A DNA stretch of 64,000 bases from Andrena cerasifolii (taxonomy: Eukaryota; Arthropoda; Insecta; Hymenoptera; Andrenidae), in the NCBI RefSeq assembly GCF_050908995.1, contig NC_135126.1, forward strand, positions 5,022,001-5,086,000, read 5' to 3'. The translations under genes were made by a program, and so were the position numbers. Below the pieces are notes generated by a model that was not told where the DNA came from, searched no databases, and saw nothing but the letters and a program-made list of their open reading frames with translations. Each line of letters begins with the position of its first letter. Position 1 is the first letter of the stretch. Shown here in pieces: positions 12,777 through 25,174 of this stretch.

Positions 12777-15700
12777 TCAACATTTACTTTTGTACTTCAG
12801 TGTAAGTCGCATTTGTTCTATCCTCTCTGTATACTGACACTCAAGTTCTTTAAGCTTTGTCGTCACTTGTTCTTCTTGAGTACTAACAATTGCATCAAGT
12901 TTCTGTTGTACTTGATTCATGGCTCTTTTATATCCTTCTTCTATACGCTTGCATTCGCTTAGTAAGAATTTCTCTTTATTCTCCGCATGCTCCTAAAATA
13001 ATTTGCGCAATTAAATTAGAAACAATAAACCAAAGTAAAGGAAAATATTCCCGTTCCCTTTTATAGTATATGCAAAATTACCTTATAATTATTTGCAGTC
13101 TTCTTTGCTGACTGATACTTATGTTTTAACGTATCGATATTACTTTTCATCTCTTTCTCCTTCTCTTTCAATGCCTTTATCTCTGCCTTCAAATTCTCCT
13201 CGCTCTCCTTTAATTGCTGCAACTTCTCGCTCATCTCAACTTCCTTGTCTTTTATCTCCCTAATCTCTGCAGCCCATTTAGTCATTACTTGAGCCATCAG
13301 ATTTCTCTCCTCCTCCACATCATTCTCTTTTTGATTTAATTCTTCCTGTAACTTTTCGATTTTCAACTTTCGCGCCACCAATTCTTTGTAGTAAGTTTCT
13401 AGTTTGGTTTCAATCATTTGACTAACAAATTGCTCCTTTGCTTTGAAAGATGAATGAATTTTTACCTTTTCCGCAAGCATCGCCTCTTTCAAGCTTTCCA
13501 CTTCCTGCGACTTTTCATTACATCTGGTTTGCAGCTCCAACAGAACTGTTTTATACCTTTCTTCTAATTCCTTCCTTCTCTCCCGATGCTGCTCTTCTAT
13601 ACCCCTCAGCTCCTCGACTACTTTCTGCTCCATCTCCTCCCGGACCTCTTTTATCATAATCTCCTTTATCTTTTGGAAATCTGTTCCGTCGCTTGAACTA
13701 CGTGGCGATAAGTTTAATTCGGCGGATACTTGTTTCTGATTTTTAACATATTGCTCGAACTGCTTGGCTTGATTTTTCAGCTTTGAAACAAGGTGATCCC
13801 TTTCCCCTTTTATCTTCTCAAAGTCCTTCAATCTTTCCAATTCCTCTTCCTTCCCTTGCAAATCTTTTTCTAATTGTTTGATTTTCTGCTCCATAACTAA
13901 GTCGTTCTTTCTTCCAGCTTTCAAGACGTTTATTTTACTACTTAATTGCGTCACCAGATCTTTGTAGTGAGAAAGTTCCTTTTCCAATTCACACTTCGAA
14001 CTCAACGATACCTCGTTACTTTTCTTAAACCTACTCTCAAAACTTCCAACTATCTTCTTTGTCTCTGATAATTCTGCTTCCAACTGTGTGATTTTATCGT
14101 GGTAAACGTTTCTTTCGCTAAACAAATTTTCACATTTATTCTTTAAAGCTTCATTTTCCACTTGGTATCGAGCCACTTTCGATTTTACATCGTCGGAATC
14201 CTCGATCTTTGAGTTCCTCTTGATATTCGACAATTCTGAATCGAGCTTAGAAATTTTAGCAACGAGATCATTCCTCTCGTTAATTGCACTTTCATATTTC
14301 TTCTTCCACGACTCCAATGAAATTTCTACTTGCGCAATTTTTAATCTAGCATCGTCTAGTTCGGACTGATATTCCGAAATTTTCATATGTTCATCTACAG
14401 CGGCGTGCAATTTATCCTCAAGACGTTTGCAATCTTCTTCTAGCTATAACGTAAACGAATTTTAAAAATGATGTGTACAATTCTACGAATAAAGTCATTC
14501 TTATTAATATCAACATACTTGATTAATTTTCTCTAAATGCTCCGAACAATGATCTGGCAAGAGCACGCTTATTTCCTGATTTGGATAAGCATTGCGCAAT
14601 TCGCTTAATGCTTCTTCCTTAGCTGGAAATAGTATGTTTCAATAAAATTCTGTTCCAATGTTAGGTCGCATGGAAATCATGCAGGCTTATTAATTTACAC
14701 AATACCATTTACCTCTTTCAATTTCCTGATGAATTTTCTTCGTGTACTCTTCTTTCTTCTTCCGTTCGTGATTTAAATCTTTTTCTAATTCCATCACTTT
14801 ACCTCTAACCGAGTCACATTCTTGTGTTAATTTTTCCGTTATTTTTACTTGTGCCTGCAAGTCGTGTTCGTATTTCTCGATATCTTTCTCGCGTTCTTCT
14901 AAGGTAGCATATTTCTCTTTTAACATTTTGATTTCAGACTTGTGCTCACTTATTAACTGCTCCTTTGTACTACAAACATCTATATACAATTCCTTAACAC
15001 GATTCAACTCTTTTTGTGTTTGTTCTAATTGCACACTACAAATCAAAGCATTTCTTATATATCAGAGATTCCAAGTATTATAATAGATACTGAAATTATA
15101 TTATGCGACAGAATGTTATTTTGTAGAAACGGTCATGTTAAAATACTTACGATAATTGCACTACTTCAATTTGTGCTTCTAGCCTAACTCTTTCTACAGC
15201 CTTAGCATGTATTTCTAAATATTCTTTGTTGTACTCATCAATGGCGTCTTTTTCTTGCTTATTTATATTGTCTTCATGTAACTTCTTAAACGTTTCTTGA
15301 TTAATTGCTAACGCTTCTTCTAACTTCTGCTCCAATCCAATCTTCTCTTCGCGGAGTAGTTCGTACTGTTTCTTCACATCGCTCAGATGATTGGACAGCT
15401 TCTGTATTTGAGCGTTTGCTTTCATAGCTTGATCTGTAAGTACAGACTTAAGTTCTTGCTCCAAATCATTAACGCGCTTGGCATATCGAGTAGCTTCTTG
15501 TTGGCACGTATCAGCTACCGTTAGAGCTTTGTCAAGCTCTTTTCCTTTTTGCGATAAAGTATTCTCCAATCGAGTTATTTCCTTCCGCTTTACAGCATGC
15601 CCAGCTAAACATCTGAAGATTATAATACGATATCAGAAGAAGATATTACATTTAACGTGATATACAATCATTTGAAGTAAATATAATTCACCTTTGCAAT

Positions 15701-18617
15701 TCCCCTCTTAACTTATTCGTGATATCGTCGTATGGTTTTGACTTCGATTTGTTGTGAAATTCGCCTAATTTCATTTGTCTAATAGAATCAGATTCATCCT
15801 CCAATGTTGTTGTTAATAAAGAATCGTACTGCGCTACATCACTTTTTGCTACTTCTAATTTATTCTGTAAACGTATATTCATTTATATAGAACGCATTTG
15901 CATTTTAAACATAGGTTTCAGAATTAATCAAAACCGTCTATTTTATATCCTTTCCTACAAGAAAATTAGCACATCGGGATACCTGTAATTCCTGAATCAT
16001 TCTCTGCGTTTCCTCTTTCTCCTGTGACAGAACTTTAATCTGTGCCTGAAGCTGCATTACTTGTTGAGCATTATTTGTAGCCATTAAATTGCGACATTGT
16101 GCTTGACTTTCTTCTAACGCTTGTGCTAAACGATTCATAGTATCCCCTTTCTCTACCATAAGCGCCTCGTGTGCTCTTCGTACATCAGCTAATTTATTTT
16201 CCAAAGCAACGTATGATGTTTCCTGTCAATACAAAGGCAGAAAATTAATTTCTTCGAATAAGTGAGAAATATCGAGAAAATGTGTTCGTACTAAAACTTT
16301 CAACCTATAATACGATTATCATGCAATATTTTCTACATGCCTGAAAACGTATATGAATTGAAAAACATTGATCTGTTTCAAACGCAATCAGTATCTCTCT
16401 TATAGAGGTGTGCGAGAACCCGAAAATGTCGGGAACCTGAGGTCGGGACGAATGGGGTCGGGATCCCGAAAATGTCCGGGACTCTCGAGAGATTCGGGAT
16501 TCTCGGGAGAGTCGGGGTTCTCGAGAGAGTCGAGATTCTCGACAGAGTCGGGACTGCGGAATATTCTAAGCACCCGTTTAATGAATACGATATCACACAT
16601 TCAACGCATCGTAAGAAAAAGTGTAGAGACGTTGTTAATTTTCCGAAATACAAACATCAATCAGTCCTAATAATACGAATCCCGCCACTTTCGGGAATCC
16701 CGACATTCTCGGGAATCCCGAAACCCTCGGGAACCCGTCCCGACCCCGAGAAAAATTCTTGTCCCGACCCGACCCAACATTTTCGGGTTCTCGCATAACT
16801 CTACTCTCTTGGTAATAAATCAACAAATGTAGTGAAATATTTCAAACATTTTGAACAAAATACAATATCAAAAACTTGCCCATATACATTGAGTGTTGGA
16901 ATCCATATTGAGCAGCTATGACAAATATCATTATTATATATACTTACAATTGCAGATCCAAATTTTCATTTCTCATTACAATATAACAGCGAATGAACGC
17001 GTAAAGAATTTAACATGAATTTGCAAATACCTTTGCATTCAACTTGTCCGTAAGGACATCTATTTGAATCTGCATATTTCTCATCTCAACTGCATGTTTC
17101 TCTTGCGCCTGTTTTAAAAATTTCTCGTGCGTCTTATCATTTGTTTGCAGGGCTTGTACTCTTTCCAACACGGCTACTTTCTGTTGCAGTTCTATTACAG
17201 AATCTCTCGCGACGTTTAATTCCTCCGACATCTAAGATTCATTATTAGAGTTATAAATATAATGGCAAATGTTGTAATAATCGTATCATGAAATTATAAA
17301 ATACGAAAGGGTCTTACATTCTGATTAGTTTTCTCTAGAACTGCATTCTTTTCCTTCAACGATGTTATTTGATTGTGGAGATCAGCAATCTCAGCTTTCG
17401 CATCGACTATAAAATGATAAGTGTCTTTATAATCCTTCTCACAGACAATCGTCTATTATACTACCGTTCTACCACTAGACCTTACCCAGAGCATGCTGCG
17501 TCTGATTCCTAGATATGTTTGACCTCTCGATCTCCGCTTGTAAAAGCGCTATCTTTCTACCAAGCTGATTCTTTTCCTCCTCCTTCTCCAACTGCAACTG
17601 CTGCATCCCTTCTGTTAGTCGATTAATTTCTCTCATTCGAACTGTATACAAAACTTCTAATTGCTCTTTACTCTCGTATTCAGCAGTTTTATAAGCCACA
17701 TTATCGTCCCGTTGTCTACCATTCGGGCTCGTTTTGTAACAATGATTCAAATGATCAGATGTAACATTATCACCGCCGCCGAACTCATGAATTTCTTTAC
17801 CCTGTACGTTATTTTCATAACCATCGATATAGCCATTATTGGAATAAGCTTTACTTTGAGGATCGTAATGATTAGCTGGGGTCTGATAATTATACGGATA
17901 ATTTTCATTGAACGTATACTCTTCGTTAGCCTGAGGTCTCAAATCCCTAGGGAATCCAGAATTCGGTGGTCTCGCCAATTCGTAAGGCGTCTCTGCAGTA
18001 ACATCGTGCGTATCGTTACTCCTATTACTTTTAGAATACGGCATATCCGTGCGACCGTACATATTAAAATCCCTCTGTATGTCTGAGATCGAAGGGCCGA
18101 TTTCTAATTCCGACCTGTGATTCGTCATGGCGTTGTCACGATTATTCAAACTCTCGACGCAATCATAAACCCCAAACTCTTTCTGCAGCTGCGATACAGT
18201 TTGGCTATGGGGCGACACGACTCCTTGGGTATAGGAATTTATCCCTGTATTAGAGCCCTCCACTTCTTTAGTACTGTCTTGATAATGACTGCTATTAACA
18301 GAACTAATATCATCGTCGTCATCTAAGTCATCGAACGCGTTAGTCAGGAGATCCTTGATCTGAAACATCGAAGATTCTATCATAATCACGATCGTTAAAC
18401 TCGCCCCATTTAAACGAAACCGTTCGAGCAGATACAGGCTCGAAAGTAACATCTACTGATGAAACAGAAGGAAACTAAGGTAGCGTGAAATAAACTGCAC
18501 CTCCTTGTTACGCCGCTTGATGTCTTCCTGCTCTTCATCCTCCTCTAAGCCTTGTGTACTCGTATTTAGCCGTATGCTTTCCGAGCCCTGAAACAAGCTC
18601 AGACCTGGACCCTCCAT
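12777..18617 (-). CDS. Centrosomal protein CEP152 / Asterless homologue
   Basis: Eleven minus-strand exons: 18617-18501, 18359-17486, 17406-17318, 17231-17031, 16222-15983, 15864-15692, 15612-15151, 15035-14713, 14622-14519, 14443-13082, 12992-12777; phases close to 1386 residues. The N-terminal third is low-complexity and acidic (DDLDDDDDISS near residue 50). After it comes a long coiled coil beginning EQLEVLYTVRMREI, matching the region where CEP152 coiled coil starts. Further family-like blocks are LAQALEESQAQC, QLQAQIKVLSQEKEE and LNRVKELYIDVC. CEP152/Asl sits at the centriole wall, recruits the kinase PLK4 through its acidic N-terminus, and is required for centriole duplication. The name rests on remembered family resemblance, not a search; another long centrosomal or Golgi coiled-coil protein is the alternative. 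Its 5' end faces Dtd1. Intron 16223-17030 carries a TA-flanked element. Confidence 0.8.
16403..16803. mobile_element. TA-flanked element of CCCGA/TCGGG repeats in CEP152 intron
   Basis: Terminal inverted repeats of 26 bp with a few mismatches: the left end runs TAGAGGTGTGCGAGAACCCG and the right end CGGGTTCTCGCATAACTCTA. The subterminal parts are rich in short direct and inverted repeats of GGGATTCTCG, GAGAGTCG and GGGAATCCCGA. TA ends and length fit a mariner-like MITE with internally amplified subterminal motifs. Non-coding. Confidence 0.75.
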
Positions 18618-19091
18618 TCCTACCGTCTGGCATACAAGAACTGATCATGAAAACCCAACATTTATACCCAACATATTTTTGTTTATAACACCATAACCTA
18701 AACGCAACAAGTGGGTCACAGGGAATTAGTCGGAGCTACCGTCTTAAGTTCAGCAACAGATCGCAACGTCTTGACAAGCTCATTTTTCATTAATCTCGGT
18801 AACTCCGCCGCTAACAACACCGGGATTATTAGACCAATCCGACGATTATGCACTCTGCAATTTGCTTGTAAACAATCTTTGAAAAGTCAAACTGCATTAC
18901 AGGAAGTCTATACGCGGAAATAACCATTCCGAACACACCGATTCTCCTATTGGCTCGCTCGCTGGATATTACTAGCGGACGTAGTAGCGTATTTTCTTGA
19001 AAAAAAGATATTCAACCGTAAAGAGTTCAGGCTCGTGTTATATACGGTAATGATTACTTAAGCGGTATAAAAAGCGACGTTTACTTTCAAC
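18618..19091. promoter_or_regulatory. Shared (bidirectional) promoter of CEP152 and Dtd1
   Basis: The start codons of the two divergent genes are 474 bp apart, so their 5' UTRs and promoters must lie here. A TATA-like TATAAAAAG begins at about 19066, only some 26 bp before the Dtd1 ATG, closer than a usual TATA-to-start-codon distance. It may therefore be fortuitous or imply a very short leader. No other motif was recognised. Confidence 0.6.
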
Positions 19092-20461
19092 ATGAAAGCC
19101 GTAATACAGCGAGTGACAAAGGCTAATGTCTCAGGTAACGATTAGGTTATACATGCTTTATTGTGATAACCAAATTATCGTCCGTTAAAAAACAAATAAA
19201 GACCAAAAAAGAGAGATTTAAATGTCGTCGCGTTTATAGGATAAAAAGATACGCTACATTACGTTGTATTTAATAAAGTAATCGCGCTACAGATTTCCTC
19301 CTTTCTAATCTTGCAAGCATGATTAATGCAGCGCTAGTAAATAAGAATTCATAATGCAGAGTTTCTCGTGCGGGATATTATTCGTTGCGTGGGAAATGTA
19401 GATTCGAGTCAGAATAGGTTTATTTATGTTAAAGTGACCATACGTCCCGCATTTGAGCCCTTTGTCCCGCAAAGTGTCCCGGATTGGACATGTAACCTTT
19501 TACATTTTCGCAGTGGCATAAAGTTACTGTTTCCTCTACTTTTTTGTTGTGAAAAAAGAAATATTTTTAACTTCGTTTCAATGTATCACTTTATAATCAC
19601 AAGTATGTATTTTTAAATATATTGTAAATGCTTTAATAAACTACGGAAAAGATCTCACAGATCTGTTACCCCATTTTTTTTTTGCTTGCTTGCCCGAAAA
19701 TATCTGGTCGCTTTAATTTCTGTTAAAGTATATATGTCATTTTGTACCACTACGTGTGTGAATAATTCATGCGATCGTCGCATAATTTTCCAGTCGACAG
19801 TGAAATTATTAGTAGCATCGGGAATGGTCTTTGCGTCTTGGTTGGTATAAAAAGGGACGACTCGGCGGAGGACATGAAATATATGTAATAACATTCTCAT
19901 AGTATTTATTAAGTTCTGTATAACGTAGCTTTTAGTTTCGTGGTGTAAGAAGGAAACTATTGTTTTCCCTAGAGTAAGGAAGATATTGAATACTAAGATC
20001 TTTGATGGAGATGATAATAAGAAATGGGGCGCCAGTGTTATGGATAAGCAATACGAAATATTGTGTATAAGTCAGTTCACGTTATATCACAATCTAAAGG
20101 GAAACAGATTAGACTTCCACAGGGCCATGTCCGCGCAGGAGTCAGAACCGTTTTATAATAAATTTCTTGCCGAACTTGGCAGAAGCTATAAGCCTGAGTT
20201 TATTAAAGGTAATAGCCTCCGAACGCCGTGAATAAATTCCCATGAAAATATTCATTGCACTGGCGAAAGATACCTATCGCTACCAAACCATTATTCAGCA
20301 TGTATCTGCGAAATTAATGTATTCATTCTTTTTAACTACTTTCTGCAGATGGTAAATTTGGCGCAATGATGGAAGTTAATATTCAAAACAGTGGACCCGT
20401 AACTATAGAAATAGAATCCCTGAATAGATCTAGAGAATCGAATCAGTCTAATGAAGTGTAA
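19092..20461 (+). CDS. Dtd1: D-aminoacyl-tRNA deacylase (Dtd1)
   Basis: Exons: 19092-19134, 19794-19884, 19973-20208, 20349-20461; 160 residues, normal for the family (about 150-160 plus a short tail). The product starts MKAVIQRVTKANV, the classic DTD N-terminus, has the catalytic-region motif SQFTLY, and ends with the Gly-cisPro motif in NSGPVT followed by IEIES. DTD removes D-amino acids (and glycine mischarged onto tRNA-Ala) from tRNAs in the cytosol by an RNA-based mechanism, acting as a homodimer. ATG choice is clear because it starts the conserved first strand. Head-to-head with CEP152. A weak variant is that the conserved Ser after KANV is followed directly by the first intron (phase 1), then VDSEIISSIGNGLCVLVG. 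Confidence 0.95.
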
Positions 20462-22103
20462 TAAGAATTAATGAACAATTTGGAAGCAACCAATTAATAA
20501 TTAAATGCATAATACGCATCGTTGCCTTCAAGAGTTCTTAAAATCCTTTCTCTTATAATAAGCAGATTGAACTATAAATTTATTTAAAATAGCAGACCTA
20601 ACAAATCTTTCTCTACGTGGATACGAATTTACGAATTCTTTGTGGTATTGTATGATGCTGCAAGTGCACAAGCCCATCGTAATTGCTTAAGAAAATAGTG
20701 GCTTAACACTCGAAATAATTTCTGTTATACTTTCTCGGTTTGTTATTTAGCATTCTTTATTTAGCGTTTCTGACGAGCGAGAACCATAAGTTTATATAAC
20801 CCGCGGCATCGTAATACTAGCTTATAGATATGTACAACATTTAATCAGCTGGAGAGACTCACACATATAACCGTTAGAAACGTAAGCGTCATCTGCACGT
20901 ACAAATATCTCTTTAACCCTTTATATCCCCGTAGCGTCATAATAAATGCTATTTCGCATTGAAAAATGCTTGTATCCTCGGAGAAAAGTTTTATCTATCG
21001 AGAAGAATCGTCGTGAAAAATAGTATCCAAATTATACGTTCACAATATCGAAGTAAGTAAGAAAACGCGGGACTTTTAATTGCACGATATTCGAAGATAT
21101 TTCCGTATTTGTCGGAGGATGATTCTACTTCTACGCAATAAAATTCACGACGTTGATGTTTATGTAAGTAAAATCTAACAGGAAGCTTTCATTTGGCGAT
21201 ATTGGTGCGAATTTTAACCAATTAAGTATAAGAACATTTTACGTGATTCGAAGCATGTAAACGTACATATATATATTATTGCATTAGCGTCATTGTGTAC
21301 ATTTTATTACCCATATTTAAACACGTAAAACGACGCCGTATACAGGGCTCTAACACAAAATAACAATCTTCTATGTCCTATCTTAATAATTATTATAACG
21401 AGGTAGTTTGTGTTATAACCAAGAGTAACATAACTTAGGCTACTGTGCTCTCGACAGCAGCGACAGCGATAAAATTTTTTTTCCCTTTTTCGTATTTTAG
21501 AGGACAACGGGCCCATTCATGTGACATATGTCGTACCGCTGTCAAGTCAGCTCTAAATAATAGGGAGAAGTGGCGATCGCTCGATCGTCTAATTTTTTTT
21601 TCTACCGAAATCACAAATTTTTGTACTTCGGATATTTGGCTTAAAAATAAGTCATTTTTATTTCGAACATTCTTCCACGTAAATGGTACTTGCTGTTGAG
21701 AGAACTTTAAAAATCAGTAAATCTGTATATAATTACATCGAAAGAACGGATCGAAAGAAGCTTCTTTTAATAGAATTATTTAAAAATGCTAAAACTTATA
21801 TATTGCTTGATTAAAAAAATAGAAGTTATTATACAGTCTGCTCAAATGAATTCTAAGGTATAAAGAAAGAATTCTACCGTTATTTTTACTAGCCGCAGGG
21901 ACAACTGCTTGCTCATTGTTGTTTCATAATTAATTAGTGCTGAGAATGTCACTTTTGTTTCAGCTGTAAATATCATTGTGACAGAATAAGGAAAGGATTG
22001 AAAAATACATTGAAATCAATGATAAGAATTGCGCGAGAAATTGTGGAGCTTAATTTTCTTCGCTACTTTTTCATTTGTTAATATACTGTGTCATTGAGAT
22101 ACA
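20462..22103. other. Gap between Dtd1 and GCC1, no gene recognised
   Basis: AT-rich, without a supported exon. It should contain the Dtd1 3' UTR and the GCC1 promoter. The open frames at 21307-21516 and 21445-21699 overlap on opposite strands and resemble nothing known. Confidence 0.4.
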
Positions 22104-25100
22104 ATGGAACCTGTTAACGAACAAAAGGAAACTGGGGAAATAAATGTGGAACAGCAAAATCTGCAAGGTACGCAATTTATGTACAACAATATTAATCCTT
22201 AAATTACTGATTATTATTACTTTGCTAATATAAGGGAATAATTTTATTACAGATAAGTCAGGTAATTCTTCGCAAGCAGAAGCGGCAGAATATTCTGAAA
22301 ATGTAAAACAATGTAAATCAGTGGCCACCAGTACGGCAAACAATGGCTCGTGCGATTTACAAGTATGTATAATAACGTCGAAGAGTTTAGGAAGTTTAAG
22401 TATAATAAATATTAACTCCGATTATTTTCAGTCACGCGAAACTCAGACCGACGCCGTAGACACGGAAACAATAGTGCAGTTGAAAAATCAATTGGATACT
22501 GTAATGAATTCTCTAGCTACTCTTTCAGCAGAGAAGTCTAAAATGGAAGCAAATTTCCAAACGGATAGAAAACAATTGAGAAACGAGCGGGACGAAGTAA
22601 GTTCGCGTTGTGCTTATCAGTCACAAACTACATATTGAAAATACGTAACGTTTCCAGTGTGAGAAAGTGATCAAAGACTTGAAGGAAAAGTTGAAAAAAG
22701 CACAAACTTCGAATTATTCAGAGATCGAACACCTGAAGTGTAAATTAATTATGGAACGTCACGAGAGGGAAAGGGAACAAACTGATCATGCTAAAGTGAT
22801 AAAGTAAGTGGAAAATATAAGAAATAAATAAGGATTAACACCGCTATTAACTAATATAATATAGTTCATCCTATCTATTATTATTCTCTTTCCGTATTGC
22901 ATTTCAGAGAACTTCAGAAATTATTATACGACGAACGTCGGAATAAAGAACAATTAGAAGCGCAATCGAAATCTCAGTTTGCCACTAAGACGCAATGTAA
23001 AATACTTGAAGCGGAATTGGAAATAACTAGGAGCAAGCTTAAACAAGCCGAGGAAGCAGCTAAAGAGACACCGCCGATTTTACTGTCTCTCCAATCCGAA
23101 ATGGGTCTTATGAAGAAGCAGCACTTGAACGCGATACACGAAGTAATTGTTAACGATACTAGATTATGAGAGACTCTTTATTTGTAGTCGGAATTAAAAT
23201 CATTAGTTTGCATTTAGGAGCAGAAAAGAGCTGCCGCGGCAGAACAGCAAGCCAGAGCTTTAGCGATGACTCACGAAGCGAGAGTAGCAGGCTTAGAAGC
23301 AAGACTGGCTGAACTGTCCGAGATTGTCGGAGGATATGATAGGCTCAGGCAGCAAGACCAACAAGCTATTCAAAAACTCAAAGATCAATTATTAAGCTTA
23401 CAAGACACTGAGCACAACGACTACATCACTTTGAACAACGAACCGGAAGAAATTATTTTTAAAATAAAAAGCCTTTACACTAAACTGTTGGATTTAGATA
23501 ATAAGAAGAATGAATCTGCGCATGTTAAATGTGAGTGATCGGCAATGAGAATGAATTTGTTTTGAAAAGAACTTGAGGCTAACGCGTTCTGTTTTTAGCA
23601 CTGCTACACAGTTTAGGTTTGTACGACAAACAGCAAATTGTCGACTACAAGGAGAAGTATGAAAGCTTGTTGCAAGAATTTGAAGACTACAAACAGCAAG
23701 TATGTAAATATAGCACTACAAATATGTCGCATAGTATTCAAAGTCAAAACATGACGGCGCATGATAAGAACAATAAAACTCAACTACATCTTCTGAAAGC
23801 CCACAACAGTAACTTGGAAGAGAGAATACGTATTTTGAATAATGAAGTTATGAACAAAGAAACAGAACTACAATTGAAACTAGAACATCAACAAAAGGTA
23901 AGTTCCTTTTCGTACCTTAAGGGGGAACAACACCTTGAAGCCCGGAAAAAAGTGCAATTTTTTTAATTTTATGTTAGATATCCATGCTTCGTAGGAAAGT
24001 CATTGGTATGGGGTTTAAATGTGCATGTAGTGGGCAGTATTTTAGATTTAGTATTTTAAAATTTGAGGTATGTATTAAGGGTAATACATACCTCAAATTT
24101 TGTTGTATATAAATTTAATGTATTTAATATAATTAGAAGCGTGATTTTTATAGAACTTTCAAGAGGAATGTGGAAAATTGGAGCACACGTTAGTACAAAA
24201 AGACAGCGAATATCGCAGCAAGATATCCACGCTAGAACAGCAATTGTTACGCCAACGAGAACGAACGATGGCTCTCATTGCGGAGAAGGACAAAGAAATT
24301 TTAACGTTAAAGACATCTTTCCATGCGCTGTTACCAAAGAAGGAAAGTACTATTACAGAGAAGAAAGTGGATATACCAAAGTATGAAAGTAGAGGAGAAT
24401 CAGTCAACGACTTAGTAACAGGGTTACTGACGAGCGACAGCCCTCCGATATTACATTACAGCCAGGAATTAGCGAGAAAAGAGGTTCAAGTGTCTGCTTC
24501 CAGGAGAAAAGTTTTAGAATTGGAAGCTACGTTACGAGAGAAACAAAGAGAGGTCGTTCATATAAAGGAAAAGCAAAAAGAAGAAACGAAAGGTTTGCAG
24601 GCTCAGATTGCAAGGTAGGATTCGTAATTCGTGTACAAATTAAAAAATTAAATGCTTATACCTTCATGCTTCCAGGTGCAATTTCATGCTGACGCTCGAC
24701 GCTCGTTTTGAGCGCCAAAACCAGTCACGTGATCCGTCTACGGGACTTTTAGCATGAAGCGGCAAAGCTAAACTCGGTTTAGCTTTTCCGCTAGACGCTC
24801 GTTGACGCTCGTTCACTCTGACACGTTCGTTCGTTGGTTGAGCGTCGGTCACGTGAGTGGTTTTGACGCTCAAAACAAGCGTCGACGCTGAAAGTTCCGT
24901 GGACCGATCACGTGACTGGTTTTGACGCTCAAAACGAGCGTCGAGCGTCAGCATGAAATCGCACCTTCCAGGAGTATGTCAAAGGCATACATGTGATTAA
25001 TGTTTCAGATTGGAAGCTTGCAAATCTAGAGAAGGCGCCAATCTCGAATATTTGAAGAATGTTTTCATAAACTACCTGACAACAAATGATGTTTCCAGTA

Positions 25101-25174
25101 AACGTCATATGTTAAATGCTATTTCTACAGTATTACGTTTTACTATAGAAGAATTAAATAAAGTCAAACATTGA
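22104..25174 (+). CDS. GRIP-domain golgin, GCC1/GCC88 type
   Basis: Nine exons: 22104-22167, 22253-22362, 22432-22596, 22658-22803, 22908-23142, 23218-23530, 23599-23897, 24154-24614, 25009-25174; phases close to 652 residues. The product is almost entirely heptad coiled coil and ends with a GRIP domain: ANLEYLKNVFINYL, with the conserved Tyr, then LNAISTVLRFTIEEL. GRIP domains bind ARL1-GTP at the trans-Golgi network; GCC88 tethers endosome-derived vesicles there. About 650 residues suits GCC1 rather than the much longer GCC2, golgin-97 or golgin-245, but the paralogue call is partly by size. A near-N-terminal ETQTDAVDTET block precedes the coiled coil. Two introns have repeat insertions: 23898-24153 (TTAA end and a 20-bp stem) and 24615-25008 (foldback MITE directly before the GRIP exon). 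Confidence 0.88.
23917..24101. repeat. TTAA-GGGGG end and perfect 20-bp stem in GCC1 intron 7
   Basis: TTAAGGGGGAACAACACC starts at 23917, like the left ends of other TTAA elements here, but no mirrored right end exists. Near the intron end, 24058-24077 and 24082-24101 form a perfect 20-bp inverted repeat (GAGGTATGTATTA core) around a 4-base loop, AGGG. It is probably a truncated insertion plus a hairpin. Confidence 0.55.
24676..24964. mobile_element. Foldback MITE with CACGTG sites in GCC1 last intron
   Basis: Inverted ends begin GTGCAATTTCATGCTGACGC and end with the mirror GCGTCAGCATGAAATCGCAC. They extend inward through GACGCTCAAAACGAGCGTC-type motifs to CACGTGA. The 7-base CTTCCAG flanks both sides (24669-24675 and 24965-24971) as a probable target duplication. 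The 289-bp interior repeats GACGCTC and GTCACGTGA several times. Non-coding; the superfamily is not clear from a 7-base duplication. Confidence 0.85.

Noticed and set aside
19430..19500. Repeated CGTCCCGCA / TGTCCCGGA motifs as a transposon end
   Set aside because: Looks like a hAT-type terminal fragment, but no partner end or duplication was found, so it was not called.
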